Notes: a model not told the origin generated them from the letters alone. Shown: positions 1-9,550, counted from the first letter of the stretch. The stretch: 64,000 nt of DNA from Paracoccus yeei ATCC BAA-599 (GCF_000622145.1 NZ_JHWH01000010.1:32018-96017); one strand, 5' to 3'. Program-made: numbers and translations.

Positions 1-955
1 CAAACATCGCCATGACCGGGTCCGAATGGTTGCGCCGCGCGCCGGGATGGATCTGCAGGACCAGCCCGTCCTCCAGGCTCATCCGCGCCATCTCGGTCAG
101 CATCTGGCCGCGAAACGCGTCCGCTTCGCCAGCCGAGCACGCACCGCGCAGGGCCTTCTGGAACAGCGCCGCCGCCTCGGCCTGCGGCAGGTCTTCGGTC
201 CGGGCACTGGGGTGGCCGTGGTCGCTGGAGGTCGCGCCGAACTCTTTGAAATACGCCCGCCGCGCCCGATGCGCGTCCAGATAGCCCGCCCAGGTCGCGG
301 TGTCGAACCCGGTCTGCTGGCCCATCAGGGCGACGTTCCCGGCAAAGCCCGCCATCTCGGGGTCGATCACCCCGTCGGGGCGATAGGCCGTCACCACCCG
401 GCCCCGCCAGCCGCTGTCGCGGATCATCCGGTGCCAGCGCAGGTCGTCGGTGGCGGGTTCGGTGGTGGCGATGACCTCGATGTTGAAGCGTTCGTAAAGC
501 GCGCGAGGCCGGAATTCGGGCCGCGACAGGCAGTCGGCGATGTGGTCGTAATACCAGTCCGCCGTATCCGGCCCCAGCCGGCGGTCGATGCCGAAGACGT
601 GGTGAAAGCTGTGGTCCAGCCACAACCGCGAGGGCGTCCCCCGCAGCAGGTGGTAATGCCGCGCGAACAGGCGCCAGATCCTGCGCCCGTCCGTCTCGGA
701 CGGCCCGCCGTCGGCGCGCGGCACGCCCAGATCCGTCAGCGCCACGCCCTGCGAACACAGCATCCGAAAGACATAATGATCCGGCGTCACGAACAGCTGC
801 GCGGGGTCGGGAAACGGCTGATCCTCGGCGAACCAGCGCGGGTCGGTGTGTCCATGCGGGCTGACGATCGGCAGGTCGCGGATGTCGTCGTAAAGGCCCC
901 GCGCCAGATCGCGCAGGGCAGGTTCGACGGGAAACAGCCGGTCCTGGTCCAACAT
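1..955 (-). CDS. uxaC: Glucuronate isomerase (uronate isomerase), 3' end cut by window edge
   Basis: Isomerises D-glucuronate to D-fructuronate or D-galacturonate to D-tagaturonate, the first cytoplasmic step of hexuronate catabolism. The frame opens at ATG 955 (MLDQDRLFPVEPALRDLA) and stays open to the window edge, giving about 318 of the usual 465-470 residues; the C-terminus lies outside. The N-terminus carries the family metal-binding signature SPHGHTDPRWFAED (HxH in the amidohydrolase-like fold), then LFARHYHLLRGTPSRLWLDH and WYYDHIADCL. The longer frame on the other strand (26-1003) is GC-driven. A GntR-family regulator is divergent, as is usual for uxa/uxu loci, so control by it is likely. 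Confidence 0.9.
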   Translation of the reverse strand, partial: MLDQDRLFPVEPALRDLARGLYDDIRDLPIVSPHGHTDPRWFAEDQPFPDPAQLFVTPDHYVFRMLCSQGVALTDLGVPRADGGPSETDGRRIWRLFARHYHLLRGTPSRLWLDHSFHHVFGIDRRLGPDTADWYYDHIADCLSRPEFRPRALYERFNIEVIATTEPATDDLRWHRMIRDSGWRGRVVTAYRPDGVIDPEMAGFAGNVALMGQQTGFDTATWAGYLDAHRARRAYFKEFGATSSDHGHPSARTEDLPQAEAAALFQKALRGACSAGEADAFRGQMLTEMARMSLEDGLVLQIHPGARRNHSDPVMAMF

Positions 956-997
956 GCGTCAATCCCTCCCCGAATCGCGCTTGTCACGTTGCTGATC

Positions 998-1013
998 ATC
1001 TAATATGCTAGAT
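998..1013. promoter_or_regulatory. Inverted repeat in the uxaC/GntR divergent intergenic region
   Basis: ATCTA at 998-1002 and TAGAT at 1009-1013 form a perfect 5-bp dyad with a 6-bp spacer. A second dyad, CTAG at 1008-1011 and 1016-1019, overlaps it. The region is AT-rich between two divergent GC-rich genes. This is the expected size and place of a GntR/FadR-type operator; binding by the adjacent regulator is inferred. Confidence 0.5.
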
Positions 1014-1041
1014 TACTAGCTTGTCAACGCAAAGGTGAACC

Positions 1042-1737
1042 ATGATCCCGACCCCCGCGATTTTGCCGACGCTTGACGATGCCCGCCCGCCCAGCATCAC
1101 CGATCAGGTCTATGAGGCGCTTTACGACCGGGTGGTGAACCTGACCCTGCCACCCGGCGCCCGCCTGTCCGAGGCCGAGGTCGCGGCCCAGATGGGCGTG
1201 TCGCGCCAGCCGGTGCGCGACGCCTTCTATCGCCTGTCGCAGATGGGATTCGTGCTGATCCGGCCGCAGCGCGCCACCACGGTCACGCCGATTTCCGAAC
1301 AGGCGGTGCTGCAGGCCTATTTCATCCGCTGCGCGCTTGAGGAAAGCTGCCTGCGCCACGCCACCCACCGTCTGTCGGACCAGCACCTGGACGCGCTGGA
1401 TGCGCTGATCGCGCGTCAGGACCAGGCGGTCCGGGCCGATGACCGCGGCCTGTTCCACGCGCTGGACGACCAGTTCCACCACGACATCTGCCATTATGCG
1501 GGGCTGGGCTTCTTCTGGGCCCTGGTCAAGGAAAACAAGGGCCACATGGACCGCGCCCGGTTCCTCAGCCTCAGCTATAACGGGGCCAGCGCGGTGCGCG
1601 AGCATCGCCAGATCCTGCTGGCGCTGCGCCAGCGTGACAGCGATGCGGCCGTGGCCGCGATCCGCCACCACCTGGGCCAGATCAAAGGGATCATCGGCCG
1701 CGTCCGCCAGGAACGGCCGGGCCTGTTCGGCGAATAG
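1042..1737 (+). CDS. GntR family (FadR/FCD subfamily) transcriptional regulator
   Basis: 231 residues. The N-terminal winged helix-turn-helix spans about residues 18-85 (QVYEALYDRVVNLTLPPGARLSEAEVAA, then MGVSRQPVRDAFYRLSQMGF). The FCD ligand-binding helical domain covers about 95-220, with the conserved acidic and His residues DDQFHHDI and REHRQILLALRQRD that normally bind a metal and a carboxylate ligand. It is divergent from uxaC across an 86-bp region holding a palindrome, so it is probably the hexuronate-responsive repressor of that pathway (UxuR/ExuR-like role; ligand not readable from sequence). Confidence 0.85.
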   Translation: MIPTPAILPTLDDARPPSITDQVYEALYDRVVNLTLPPGARLSEAEVAAQMGVSRQPVRDAFYRLSQMGFVLIRPQRATTVTPISEQAVLQAYFIRCALEESCLRHATHRLSDQHLDALDALIARQDQAVRADDRGLFHALDDQFHHDICHYAGLGFFWALVKENKGHMDRARFLSLSYNGASAVREHRQILLALRQRDSDAAVAAIRHHLGQIKGIIGRVRQERPGLFGE

Positions 1738-1821
1738 CCGGGTTTGAAAGCAAGCGGCGGAGTGCGGACGCCCCCGGTTCGCGCCATAATGGCGGGGCGA
1801 ACCAGGGAAAGGGCCGGACCG

Positions 1822-2868
1822 ATGCCGCAGACCACCGCACTTGACCCCCGCTGGCAGGCCGTGCTGGACCGCAGCCCGGCGGCGGATTTCGTCTTTGCCG
1901 TCCGCACCACCGGCATCTATTGCCGCCCGTCCTGTCCGGCCCGCCGGCCCCGGCCCGAAAACGTCAGCTTCCACGCCAATGCGGCCGAGGCCGAGGCGCA
2001 GGGCTATCGCCCCTGCCTGCGCTGCCATCCGACAGGGATCGCGCCCGCGCAGGCCAATGCCGATCTGGTGGCGGCGGCCTGCCGCATCCTCGACAGCGCC
2101 GATCCGGTCCCGACCCTGCCCGAACTGGCCCGCCGCATCGGGCTGAGCCCGTCGCATCTGCACCGGCAGTTCCGCGCCGCAACCGGCCTGACGCCGGCCG
2201 GCTGGGCCAGGGCCGCGCGCGCCCGGCGGCTGCGGGCCGGCCTGGGCGACGGGGCCTCGGTCACCCAGGCCATGCATCAGGCGGGCTATGGCTCGTCCAG
2301 CCGGTTCTATGAGCGCGCGGACGAGGTGCTGGGCAGGGCCCCCCGCGCCTATCGCGACGGCGGACGCGGAATGGTGATCCGCCATGCGCTGGACCGCTGC
2401 TCGCTGGGGCTGGTTCTGGTCGCCCAAAGCGAACGCGGCATCTGCGCCATTGCCCTGGGAGACGATCCGCAGGCGCTGGCCCACGACCTGCAGGCGTGCT
2501 TTCCCCAGGCCACCCTGATCGCCGAGGACGCGGCCCTGGCCGCCGTCCTGGGCCAGGTGGTCGCCCTGATCGAGACGCCGGGCGCGGGCCTGGACCTGCC
2601 GCTGGACCTGCGCGGCACGGGGTTCCAGCAACGGGTCTGGCAGGCGCTGCGCGGCATTCGTCCGGGGCAGACGGTCAGCTATGCCGAGCTCGCCCGCCGG
2701 ATCGGCGCACCGGGGTCGGCCCGGGCGGTGGCCGGGGCCTGCGCGGCGAACCCCGTGGCGGTCGCCGTGCCCTGCCACCGCGTCCTGCGCGGCGACGGCA
2801 GCCTGTCGGGCTATCGCTGGGGCGTGGCGCGCAAGCGTGCACTGCTGGATCGCGAATCCCGGGATTAG
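1822..2868 (+). CDS. ada: Bifunctional Ada: DNA methylphosphotriester/O6-alkylguanine methyltransferase and transcriptional activator
   Basis: 348 residues from ATG 1822; the frame could open at 1744 but the protein fold starts here. Domain 1 (about 10-75) is the zinc-binding Ada N-domain with Cys in FAVRTTGIYCRPSCPARRP and RPCLRCHPTG, which takes methyl groups from phosphotriesters. Domain 2 (about 85-180) is an AraC-type HTH (LPELARRIGLSPSHLHRQF). Domain 3 (about 200-345) is the O6-alkylguanine transferase with active-site PCHRVLRGDG. In the family, methylation of the N-terminal Cys converts the protein to an activator of the adaptive response. It stands alone here; a convergent IclR gene follows 18 bp downstream. 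Confidence 0.93.
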   Translation: MPQTTALDPRWQAVLDRSPAADFVFAVRTTGIYCRPSCPARRPRPENVSFHANAAEAEAQGYRPCLRCHPTGIAPAQANADLVAAACRILDSADPVPTLPELARRIGLSPSHLHRQFRAATGLTPAGWARAARARRLRAGLGDGASVTQAMHQAGYGSSSRFYERADEVLGRAPRAYRDGGRGMVIRHALDRCSLGLVLVAQSERGICAIALGDDPQALAHDLQACFPQATLIAEDAALAAVLGQVVALIETPGAGLDLPLDLRGTGFQQRVWQALRGIRPGQTVSYAELARRIGAPGSARAVAGACAANPVAVAVPCHRVLRGDGSLSGYRWGVARKRALLDRESRD

Positions 2869-2886
2869 ATGTGTGGATACAGTCTC

Positions 2887-3702
2887 TTAATAAGACTTCC
2901 CAGATTTCCTCGAGGTTCGGAAATACTGCGAGCCTGCGGCGGCCTCGGCCAATTCCGACGCCGCGGCCTGAAGCAGAGGGGCCAGGTCCCGCATCCGCGC
3001 CGGTGTCAGGCGCACGGCAGGCCCCGCGATCGACAGGCACCCCAGCGCGGCACCCCCGTCCGGCGGGCACAGCGGAACTGCCATCGCGGCCATGCCGGGG
3101 ATATAGCTGTCCACGGCCAGCGCATAGCCGCGGTCCCGCGCCTCGGCCAGCACCTGGGGCAGGCCGGTCAGGGAAACGGGCGCCGCCCCGGGACGCGCCT
3201 CTTGCCCGGTTTCGTCCCGTTGCTGGGCGGCAGCCAGCGCCAGGGCGCGGTCGTCGTCCAGGCTGGAGAGCCAGGCCAGCCCGCTGGCGGAACTCGCCAG
3301 CCCCGCCACCACGCCCTGTTCCTGCCCGGGATCATAGCGCAGCCCGCCCCTGGCCCCCTGCGCCACCGCGACCCAGACCAGCGTGTCGCCATCGGCCACC
3401 GACAGCCGCACCAGCTCGCCGCTGTCGGCGGCCAGCCGGTCCAGCACCGGCTGAGCGACGTCAGTGATCCCGGCCCGGCCCAGAAAGCCCAGGCCCATCG
3501 CGGGCAGCTTGATGGTCAGCCTGTAGTCGCCCTGCGCCTGGACCTGCCGGACATAGCCCAGCCGCGCCAGTTCCCGCAGCAGGCGGTGCACGCCGCTGGC
3601 CGGCTGGCCCAGCCGTCCGGCAAGGGTCGACACCGACAACCCTTCGGGGTGTCGGGCCAGCAAGGCGATGACGGCAAGGGATTTCTCCAGAAGGCTGCTC
3701 AT
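2887..3702 (-). CDS. IclR family transcriptional regulator
   Basis: 271 residues using ATG 3702 (MSSLLEKSLAVIALLARHPE); an in-frame upstream ATG at 3750 adds a non-conserved arginine-rich tail. Winged HTH about 5-65 (LSVSTLAGRLGQPASGVHRL), then the GAF-like effector domain with [20 protein letters not shown] and an IAGPAVRLTPARM C-terminal stretch, both typical of IclR proteins. It stands alone between ada and the AI-2E-like gene, both in a relation that does not suggest a catabolic target, so no target can be named. Confidence 0.85.
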   Translation of the reverse strand: MSSLLEKSLAVIALLARHPEGLSVSTLAGRLGQPASGVHRLLRELARLGYVRQVQAQGDYRLTIKLPAMGLGFLGRAGITDVAQPVLDRLAADSGELVRLSVADGDTLVWVAVAQGARGGLRYDPGQEQGVVAGLASSASGLAWLSSLDDDRALALAAAQQRDETGQEARPGAAPVSLTGLPQVLAEARDRGYALAVDSYIPGMAAMAVPLCPPDGGAALGCLSIAGPAVRLTPARMRDLAPLLQAAASELAEAAAGSQYFRTSRKSGKSY

Positions 3703-3774
3703 GGTCCGGGCTCCGTGACGGCACACCCAGATGCCGCGACGAGGGAGCAAAGGTCAACAGCGACGGGCCCTGCC

Positions 3775-6129
3775 TTACTTCGGCACCGGCTGCGCGGTCG
3801 TCGCCGAATTCTCCTCGGTCTCGCTTTCCTCGGGATGCTCGGCCGCGTCCTCGCCGGTGATCAGGGCGGCCACGTCGTCGGCCATGTCGCGCAGCAACTC
3901 CATCTCTTCCTCCTCGAGCGCGCGGGGCTGGGTGTCGAGCAGGCACAGCGCCCCCAGCACCAGTCCGTCGGCCGTGCGCAGCGGCGCGCCGGCATAGAAC
4001 CGGGTGCGCCACATGGTGATCGCGGGCAGATCGGCAAAGCGCGGGTCGCGGCGCGTGTCCTTGATGACCAGCGTGCTGTCGGTCGAAATGACGTGGTCGC
4101 AGACCGCGTCCTCGCGCGGCAGGGTGATCATGTTGGTGCCGTCCTGGGTCACCTCTCCCGGCAGCTCCATGCTTTGGCCGATGATGAATTCATGGTCGGC
4201 GTCGATGGCGGTGATGACGGCGAATTCGACGTCGAAGACCTCGGCGGCGCGGGCGGCAAGGGCATCCAGTTCCTCGCGCGCGTGGCCATCCAGCACATTC
4301 GTCGCCTCGAGCGCGGCCACGCGTTCGGCGTCGTTTTCCGGACGCGGCGCGGTCTGGCGTTCGCGGGCAAGGTCGGGGGTCAGCATCTGTTCGATGCGCT
4401 GCACCGCCTCGGCCATCGAGGCCACGACGGCATCGGCCCCCCATTCGCGGGCCTTGTCGTTCCCGGTCAGGTCGTCCGGCGCGTTCCACAATGCCAGCAC
4501 GATCTTCACCTCGGGCCAGCGGTTGCGCAGCCGGCGGCAGAAGGATCGCGCCGACAGCATCGGCTCGCGGCTGAAATAGCTCAGGCAGACCAGTTCGACC
4601 CCCTCGAGATCCAGCTTGTCCACATAGCGCGCGGTCAGCACGCCGGCCGGGCGCTGGCTGGCCGCGATGCCGCCAAAGGCCAGGGCATGGACCATCATCT
4701 CGCAGGCGACGTTGTCGATTTCCCACTTGCCGCCGATGCAGGCCACGCGCGGCGGGCCCTGGGGCGGATCGGGCGGGGTGTAATCCTCACGCAGGTCGTC
4801 CAGCAGCACGTCCATGCCGTTGACCACGCGCAGCCGATGTTCGGCCCGCGCCTGGGTCAGGAAGTCGACGCTGGCCTGGCGCAGCACCTCGATGCCGTGG
4901 CTGTCGTAGAATTCGATCACCGAACTGTCGTCGATGGCTTCGCTGGCGATCTCGATGGCTTCCTGGGGATCGTCCGCGATCAGCCGCTGGTAGATGCGCG
5001 TCGGCACGTCCAGGACCGGGGTCGAGCCGAGCAGCGTGTCCAGAAACTGCAACTGCGGCAGGTTGCGCCCGATGACCAGCAGGCAGACGGTCAGGGGCGT
5101 GGACAGGATCAGCCCCACCGGACCCCAGAGCGCGGTCCAGAAGGTCGCGGCCGCGATCAGCGACAGGGCTGAAAGACCCGTCGAGGTGCCGTAAAGCACG
5201 GGCTCGACGATATTGCTGCTGATAAGCTCCAGAATGACGACCAGTGCCAGGGTCAGCAGGACCATGTTCCAGCCCGGATCGACCGCGAAGGCCAGGGCCA
5301 GCGGAAAGACCGCCGACAGGACCGGCCCGACATAGGGGATGAAGCGCATGACCGCGGCCAGCGTCCCCCACAGGATCCAGCCCGGCACGCCGATCAGCCA
5401 CAGGCCCGCAGCCATCGGGATGGCGTAGGTCACGTTCACGACCAGCTGCATCAGCAGATATTTCGAGATGCGGCTGCCCGCCTCTTCCATGGCATCGGTC
5501 GAGCGGTGCAGGTTGCCGCCCAGCATGCGGATCAGCCGGTCGCGCAGGTCGCCCCGGTCGAGCAGCGCCAGAAACACAAAGACCAGCACGATGCCCGCGG
5601 TGGCCACCGGCGCCAGCACCGGGACCAGCCAGGCCACCGCCGTGCGGAACGGGCTTTCGGGCTGGGCCACGACCTGCACGCGTTCGGCGGGCAGGCTTTC
5701 CTCGTTCTGGGCGATGGCCTTTTCGACCTCTTCCTGGACGGTCGTGACCATCTGCCAGGCGCCGTCGAAGATGCCCGGACCGCGCATCGAATCGCCCAAG
5801 GCATCGATCTTGTCGCGCACCGTGCTTTGGTAGGTCGGCAGCTGCACCGCCAGCAGCCTGACCTGGGACCCGACCAGAACGCCAAGCCCTAGGATCACCG
5901 TCACGACCGTCGCCATGACGACGATCACCGACAGCACCCGGGGCAGGCCGCGGCGGCACAGCCAGACGACCAGCGGGCTCAGCGCAAAGCTGATGAGGAA
6001 GGCGATGGCCAGCGGGATCAGGACGTCCTGGCCCAGGTAAAGGCCCGACAGGATGGCGGCCGCCGTGACGAACCACGCGGCCAGCCGGACGATATCGGGC
6101 TGCGGCCCCGGCGTAACCGGACTTTCCAT
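3775..6129 (-). CDS. AI-2E/PerM-type membrane protein fused to B12-binding-like and GAF domains
   Basis: 784 residues from ATG 6129, preceded by the ribosome site GGGGGAA. Residues about 15-345 are an AI-2E-family exporter/permease fold with at least seven hydrophobic segments and the typical phrases MRFIPYVGPVLSAVFPLALA and EPVLYGTSTGLSALSLI. Family members are usually about 350-400 residues. Here a cytoplasmic extension follows: about 450-580 has a Rossmann/B12-binding-like pattern (RVACIGGKWEIDNVACEM, then VELVCLSYFSREPM and WPEVKIVLALWN), and about 610-765 is a GAF domain (FAVITAIDADHEFIIGQSM, GALCLLDTQPRAL). Substrate is unknown; the tail suggests a sensing or regulatory role. No cobalamin-type DxHxxG motif is visible, so cofactor binding is doubtful. 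Confidence 0.75.
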   Translation of the reverse strand: MESPVTPGPQPDIVRLAAWFVTAAAILSGLYLGQDVLIPLAIAFLISFALSPLVVWLCRRGLPRVLSVIVVMATVVTVILGLGVLVGSQVRLLAVQLPTYQSTVRDKIDALGDSMRGPGIFDGAWQMVTTVQEEVEKAIAQNEESLPAERVQVVAQPESPFRTAVAWLVPVLAPVATAGIVLVFVFLALLDRGDLRDRLIRMLGGNLHRSTDAMEEAGSRISKYLLMQLVVNVTYAIPMAAGLWLIGVPGWILWGTLAAVMRFIPYVGPVLSAVFPLALAFAVDPGWNMVLLTLALVVILELISSNIVEPVLYGTSTGLSALSLIAAATFWTALWGPVGLILSTPLTVCLLVIGRNLPQLQFLDTLLGSTPVLDVPTRIYQRLIADDPQEAIEIASEAIDDSSVIEFYDSHGIEVLRQASVDFLTQARAEHRLRVVNGMDVLLDDLREDYTPPDPPQGPPRVACIGGKWEIDNVACEMMVHALAFGGIAASQRPAGVLTARYVDKLDLEGVELVCLSYFSREPMLSARSFCRRLRNRWPEVKIVLALWNAPDDLTGNDKAREWGADAVVASMAEAVQRIEQMLTPDLARERQTAPRPENDAERVAALEATNVLDGHAREELDALAARAAEVFDVEFAVITAIDADHEFIIGQSMELPGEVTQDGTNMITLPREDAVCDHVISTDSTLVIKDTRRDPRFADLPAITMWRTRFYAGAPLRTADGLVLGALCLLDTQPRALEEEEMELLRDMADDVAALITGEDAAEHPEESETEENSATTAQPVPK

Positions 6130-6196
6130 CACGTTCCCCCTGACACGCGATCCGGCCTTGGCGCCGCACGGCAAGGGAACGCGGCGCGGCGGGGGC

Positions 6197-6211
6197 GGTT
6201 CCGGGGGAACC
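6197..6211 (-). terminator. Hairpin at the end of the CoA-transferase gene
   Basis: GGTTCC (6197-6202) and GGAACC (6206-6211) form a perfect 6-bp stem with a 3-base loop, touching the stop codon at 6211-6213. There is no U-run, as often in this GC-rich group, so its role as terminator is tentative. Confidence 0.35.
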
Positions 6212-7353
6212 TAGCCCCAGCGCCAGTCGCCCGCGCCCAGGGCCGGGGCGGCGCGGGCCGTGTCCAGCGTGCTGCGCGAGAACAGGATCGGCGTGCGCAG
6301 GCCCGCGATGCCTTCGGGCGCGATGCGCAGGCCGCGGGCGGCGATCTGCGGATCGGCCAGTCCCTCGGCCACGTCGTTGACGGGTCCGACCGGCACCCCG
6401 GCCGCGTCCAGCGCGGCGATCAGCGCGGCTCGGGTCATCCGGCCCGTGGCCTGGGCCAGCAGCGGCACCAGCGCCGCGCGATTGGCGACGCGGGCGGGGT
6501 TCGTGGCGTAATCGGGGTCCTGCGCCAGCCCGTACAGCCCCAACACCCGGCAGAGCGCCGCGAATTGCCGGTCGTTGCCGCAGGCGATGATCGCGTGCCC
6601 GTCGGCGGTGGGAAACAGCTGATAGGGGACGATATTGGGATGCGCATTGCCCAGCCGGTGCGGCACCGTCCCGCCCAGCAGATAGTTCGTCGCCTGGTTC
6701 GCCAGCACCGCCGTGCCGCAATCCAGCAGCGACAGGTCCAGGTGCTGCCCCCGGCCCGAACGCGCGCGCTCGGCCAGCGCCGCCTGCACGGCGATGGTGC
6801 CGTAAAGCCCGGTGAAGATGTCGATCCAGGCCACGCCGACCTTCTGCGGTTCGCCGGACGGGTCGCCGGTCAGGTCCATGATGCCGCACATGCCCTGGAT
6901 CAGGAAATCGTATCCGGGCTGGCTGGCGCGCGGCCCGTCCTGGCCGAAGCCCGTGATCGAGGCGTAGACCAGCCCCGGATTGTCCGCCGCCAGCGTCGGA
7001 TAGTCCAGCCCGAAGCGGGCCAGCCCCCCGACCTTGAAATTCTCGATCACCACATCCGCGTCGCGGACCAACGCGCGCAGCCGTGCCAGATCCTCGGCAT
7101 CGTTGAAATCGCAGGTGACCGAGGTCTTGCCCCGATTGGCCGCGTGGAAATAGGCGGCGACGCGCTCGGCCGTGCCGTCTGGCCGGGACCGGTCGATGAA
7201 GGGCGGGCCCCAGCGGCGGGTGTCGTCGCCCTCGGGCGCCTCGACCTTGATGACCTGGGCGCCAAGGTCGGCCAGGGTCTGCCCGATCCAGGGCCCGGCC
7301 AGGATGCGGGCCAGTTCGACCACCCGCAGCCCCTTCAGCGGCGGCTCAGCCAA
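6211..7353 (-). CDS. CaiB/BaiF family (class III) CoA-transferase
   Basis: 380 residues. Transfers CoA between carboxylic acids through an aspartyl-CoA intermediate. Family signatures are the N-terminal [35 protein letters not shown], then [17 protein letters not shown], and the catalytic Asp region [16 protein letters not shown]. The start overlaps the end of the acyl-CoA dehydrogenase gene by 8 bp, so the two are translationally coupled. The pairing with glutaryl-CoA dehydrogenase indicates activation of glutarate to glutaryl-CoA, probably with succinyl-CoA as donor (C7orf10/SUGCT-like role); this is inference from context. Confidence 0.88.
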   Translation of the reverse strand: MAEPPLKGLRVVELARILAGPWIGQTLADLGAQVIKVEAPEGDDTRRWGPPFIDRSRPDGTAERVAAYFHAANRGKTSVTCDFNDAEDLARLRALVRDADVVIENFKVGGLARFGLDYPTLAADNPGLVYASITGFGQDGPRASQPGYDFLIQGMCGIMDLTGDPSGEPQKVGVAWIDIFTGLYGTIAVQAALAERARSGRGQHLDLSLLDCGTAVLANQATNYLLGGTVPHRLGNAHPNIVPYQLFPTADGHAIIACGNDRQFAALCRVLGLYGLAQDPDYATNPARVANRAALVPLLAQATGRMTRAALIAALDAAGVPVGPVNDVAEGLADPQIAARGLRIAPEGIAGLRTPILFSRSTLDTARAAPALGAGDWRWG

Positions 7354-8545
7354 AGGCCTGGTGCCCGGTCTGCGCGCGGCCCAGGATCAGGGCGTGCACG
7401 TCGTGGGTGCCTTCGTAGGTGTTCACCGTCTCCAAGTTCTGGGCGTGGCGCATGACGTGGTATTCGATGGAGATCCCGTTGCCGCCGTGCATGTCGCGGG
7501 CCATGCGGGCGATCTCCAGCGCCTTGCCGCAGTTGTTGCGCTTGACGATGGAAATCATCTCGGGCGCGAAGCGGCCTTCGTCCAGCAGCCGCCCGACGCG
7601 GAGGGAGGCTTGCAGGCCAAGCGCGATCTCGGTCTGCATGTCGGCCAGTTTCTTCTGGAAAAGCTGTGTCGCGGCCAGCGGGCGGCCAAACTGCTGGCGG
7701 TCCAGCCCGTATTGGCGGGCGCGGAACCAGCAATCCTCGGCCGCGCCCATCGCGCCCCAGCTGATGCCATAGCGCGCGCGGTTCAGGCAGCCAAAGGGAC
7801 CGCCCATGCCCTCGACGCCGGGCAGGATCGCATCCTCGGGGAGTTCGACATCCTCCATCACGATCCCACCCGTGACCGAGGCGCGCAGGCTCAGCTTGCC
7901 CTCGATCCTGGGGGCGCTGAGGCCGGGCGTGCCCTTGTCCAGCACAAAGCCGCGCACCTTGCCGCCATGCGCGTCCGATTTCGCCCAGACCACGAAGACA
8001 TCGGCGATGGGGGCGTTGGTGATCCAGGTCTTGGTGCCCGACAGCACATAGCCGCCATCGACCTTGCGGGCCCGCGTCCGCATCCCGGCCGGGTCGGAGC
8101 CGGCATCGGGCTCGGTCAGGCCAAAGCAGCCGATCCATTCGCCGCTGGCCAGCCGGGGCAGGTATGTGCGCTTCTGTTCCGCGCTGCCATAGGCCTCGAT
8201 CGGGAACATCACCAGCGACGACTGGACCGAGGCCATGCTGCGATAGCCGCTGTCGATGCGTTCGATTTCGCGCGCGACCAGCCCGTAGGCCACATAGGAC
8301 GCGCCCGCGCCGCCATGTTCGTCGGCCACGGTGACGCCCAGCAGCCCCGCCTGCCCCATTTCGGAAAAGATCGCGGGGTCGGTCGTTTCGTGCAGATAGG
8401 CGTCCTTGATGCGCGGGGCCAGCCGCTCGGCGGCAAAGGCGGCCGCGCTGTCGCGGATCATCCGCTCTTCCTCGGTCAGCTGATCCTCAAGCAGAAACGG
8501 GTCGGCCCATGAAAACGGCGCGCCCTTGTGTGATCCGGTCGCCAT
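7346..8545 (-). CDS. gcdH: Glutaryl-CoA dehydrogenase (acyl-CoA dehydrogenase family)
   Basis: 399 residues, the usual GCDH length. FAD enzyme that dehydrogenates and decarboxylates glutaryl-CoA to crotonyl-CoA in lysine and aromatic degradation. Visible features are the N-terminal [20 protein letters not shown], the FAD/substrate loop [17 protein letters not shown], the [17 protein letters not shown] segment, [20 protein letters not shown], and the catalytic glutamate in [18 protein letters not shown]. First gene of a two-gene operon with the CoA-transferase, divergent from a LysR regulator 98 bp away. Confidence 0.93.
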   Translation of the reverse strand: MATGSHKGAPFSWADPFLLEDQLTEEERMIRDSAAAFAAERLAPRIKDAYLHETTDPAIFSEMGQAGLLGVTVADEHGGAGASYVAYGLVAREIERIDSGYRSMASVQSSLVMFPIEAYGSAEQKRTYLPRLASGEWIGCFGLTEPDAGSDPAGMRTRARKVDGGYVLSGTKTWITNAPIADVFVVWAKSDAHGGKVRGFVLDKGTPGLSAPRIEGKLSLRASVTGGIVMEDVELPEDAILPGVEGMGGPFGCLNRARYGISWGAMGAAEDCWFRARQYGLDRQQFGRPLAATQLFQKKLADMQTEIALGLQASLRVGRLLDEGRFAPEMISIVKRNNCGKALEIARMARDMHGGNGISIEYHVMRHAQNLETVNTYEGTHDVHALILGRAQTGHQAFG

Positions 8546-8630
8546 CGCGGCCCCCCTTCCTGTCCTGTGCTCGGGTCATGCAATACCAGCTTTCCCTTGC
8601 CCCGAAAAAGCGGATAATCCGCATGACTTG

Positions 8631-8645
8631 ATGCATAGGATGCAT
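8631..8645. promoter_or_regulatory. ATGCAT repeat at the LysR gene start
   Basis: ATGCAT occurs at 8631-8636 and 8640-8645, a palindromic hexamer repeated with a 3-base gap, overlapping the LysR start codon (ATG 8644; alternative ATG 8650). Position between divergent gcdH and its LysR gene suggests an autoregulatory or activator site. This is inference. Confidence 0.3.
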
Positions 8646-9546
8646 GAACATGCGGCAACGGCGCTACCTGCCGGGCCTTGGCCTGCTGACGGCCTTCGAC
8701 GCGGTGATGCGCACCGGATCGGTGACGCGGGCGGCCCAGGACCTCGCGCTGACGCAAAGCACGGTCAGCCGCCTGGTCCAGACGCTCGAGGCACAGTTGG
8801 GCCAGCCCCTGTTCCTTCGCCGCCGCAAGCGCCTGCACCCGACCGAGGCCGCGCTGCGCTATCATCGCGACATCGCGGCGGCGCTGGGCAGTATCCAGCG
8901 CGCAACCATGGCGCTGGTCGCCAATCCCGACGGCGGGACGCTGGACCTGGCCGTCCTGCCGACCTTCGGCACGCGCTGGCTGGCGCCGCGGCTGCCCGAT
9001 TTCCTGTCGGCCAATCCGGGCGTCACGGTGAACCTGACGACCCGCTTCACCCGCTTCGACTTTGCCACGGAACGCTTTGACGCGATGATCTATTACGGCA
9101 GCGACGGCTGGCCGGGGGCGGCGCATCTGAAACTGTTCGACGAACGCCTGACGGCCTGCGCCAGCCCCGCGCTGCTGACGGCCCATCCGGTCGCGGGCCC
9201 CGCCGACCTGCACGGCATGGTGCTGCTGCAACTGGCGACCCGGTCCGATGCCTGGGCGGCCTGGTTCCGGGGACAAGGGGCGGCGCCCCCCGCCCGGATC
9301 GACGGGATGGTGATGGACCAGTTTTCCATGATGGTGCAGGCGGCGATCTCGGGGCTGGGGGTGGCGTTGCTGCCCGACTATCTGGCGCGCCCCGAGATCG
9401 CCGAGGGGCGGCTTCTGCCGATCCTGCGGCCCGGCGTCGCGGGACCCGGCGCCTATTGGCTGGCGTGGCCCGAAGACCGGGCCGAGGGAAAACCTCTGCA
9501 GGCCTTCCGCGACTGGCTGGGGCGCAGCATCGCTGCCGCGCCCTGA
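8644..9546 (+). CDS. LysR family regulator of the gcdH operon (GcvA/GcdR-like)
   Basis: 300 residues (298 if ATG 8650 is used). The N-terminal HTH (LTAFDAVMRTGSVTRAAQDL, then ALTQSTVSRLVQTLEAQLG) is followed by FLRRRKRLHPTEAAL and a substrate-binding domain with VNLTTRFTRFDF and the GvcA-like phrase AAISGLGVALLPDYLA. Divergent from gcdH and the CoA-transferase, the common arrangement for glutarate catabolism, so it likely activates them in response to glutarate or glutaryl-CoA. It converges on the outer membrane efflux gene with a 4-bp gap. Confidence 0.85.
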   Translation: MNMRQRRYLPGLGLLTAFDAVMRTGSVTRAAQDLALTQSTVSRLVQTLEAQLGQPLFLRRRKRLHPTEAALRYHRDIAAALGSIQRATMALVANPDGGTLDLAVLPTFGTRWLAPRLPDFLSANPGVTVNLTTRFTRFDFATERFDAMIYYGSDGWPGAAHLKLFDERLTACASPALLTAHPVAGPADLHGMVLLQLATRSDAWAAWFRGQGAAPPARIDGMVMDQFSMMVQAAISGLGVALLPDYLARPEIAEGRLLPILRPGVAGPGAYWLAWPEDRAEGKPLQAFRDWLGRSIAAAP

Positions 9547-9550
9547 GCCG

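Noticed and set aside
1024..2778. Very long open frame on the minus strand opposite GntR and ada
   Set aside because: GC-rich shadow frame; no protein-like motif, and the plus strand carries two clear families here.
2869..5172. Long plus-strand frame of 767 codons opposite IclR and AI-2E-like genes
   Set aside because: Low-complexity His/Arg/Gln-rich translation typical of antisense GC shadows.
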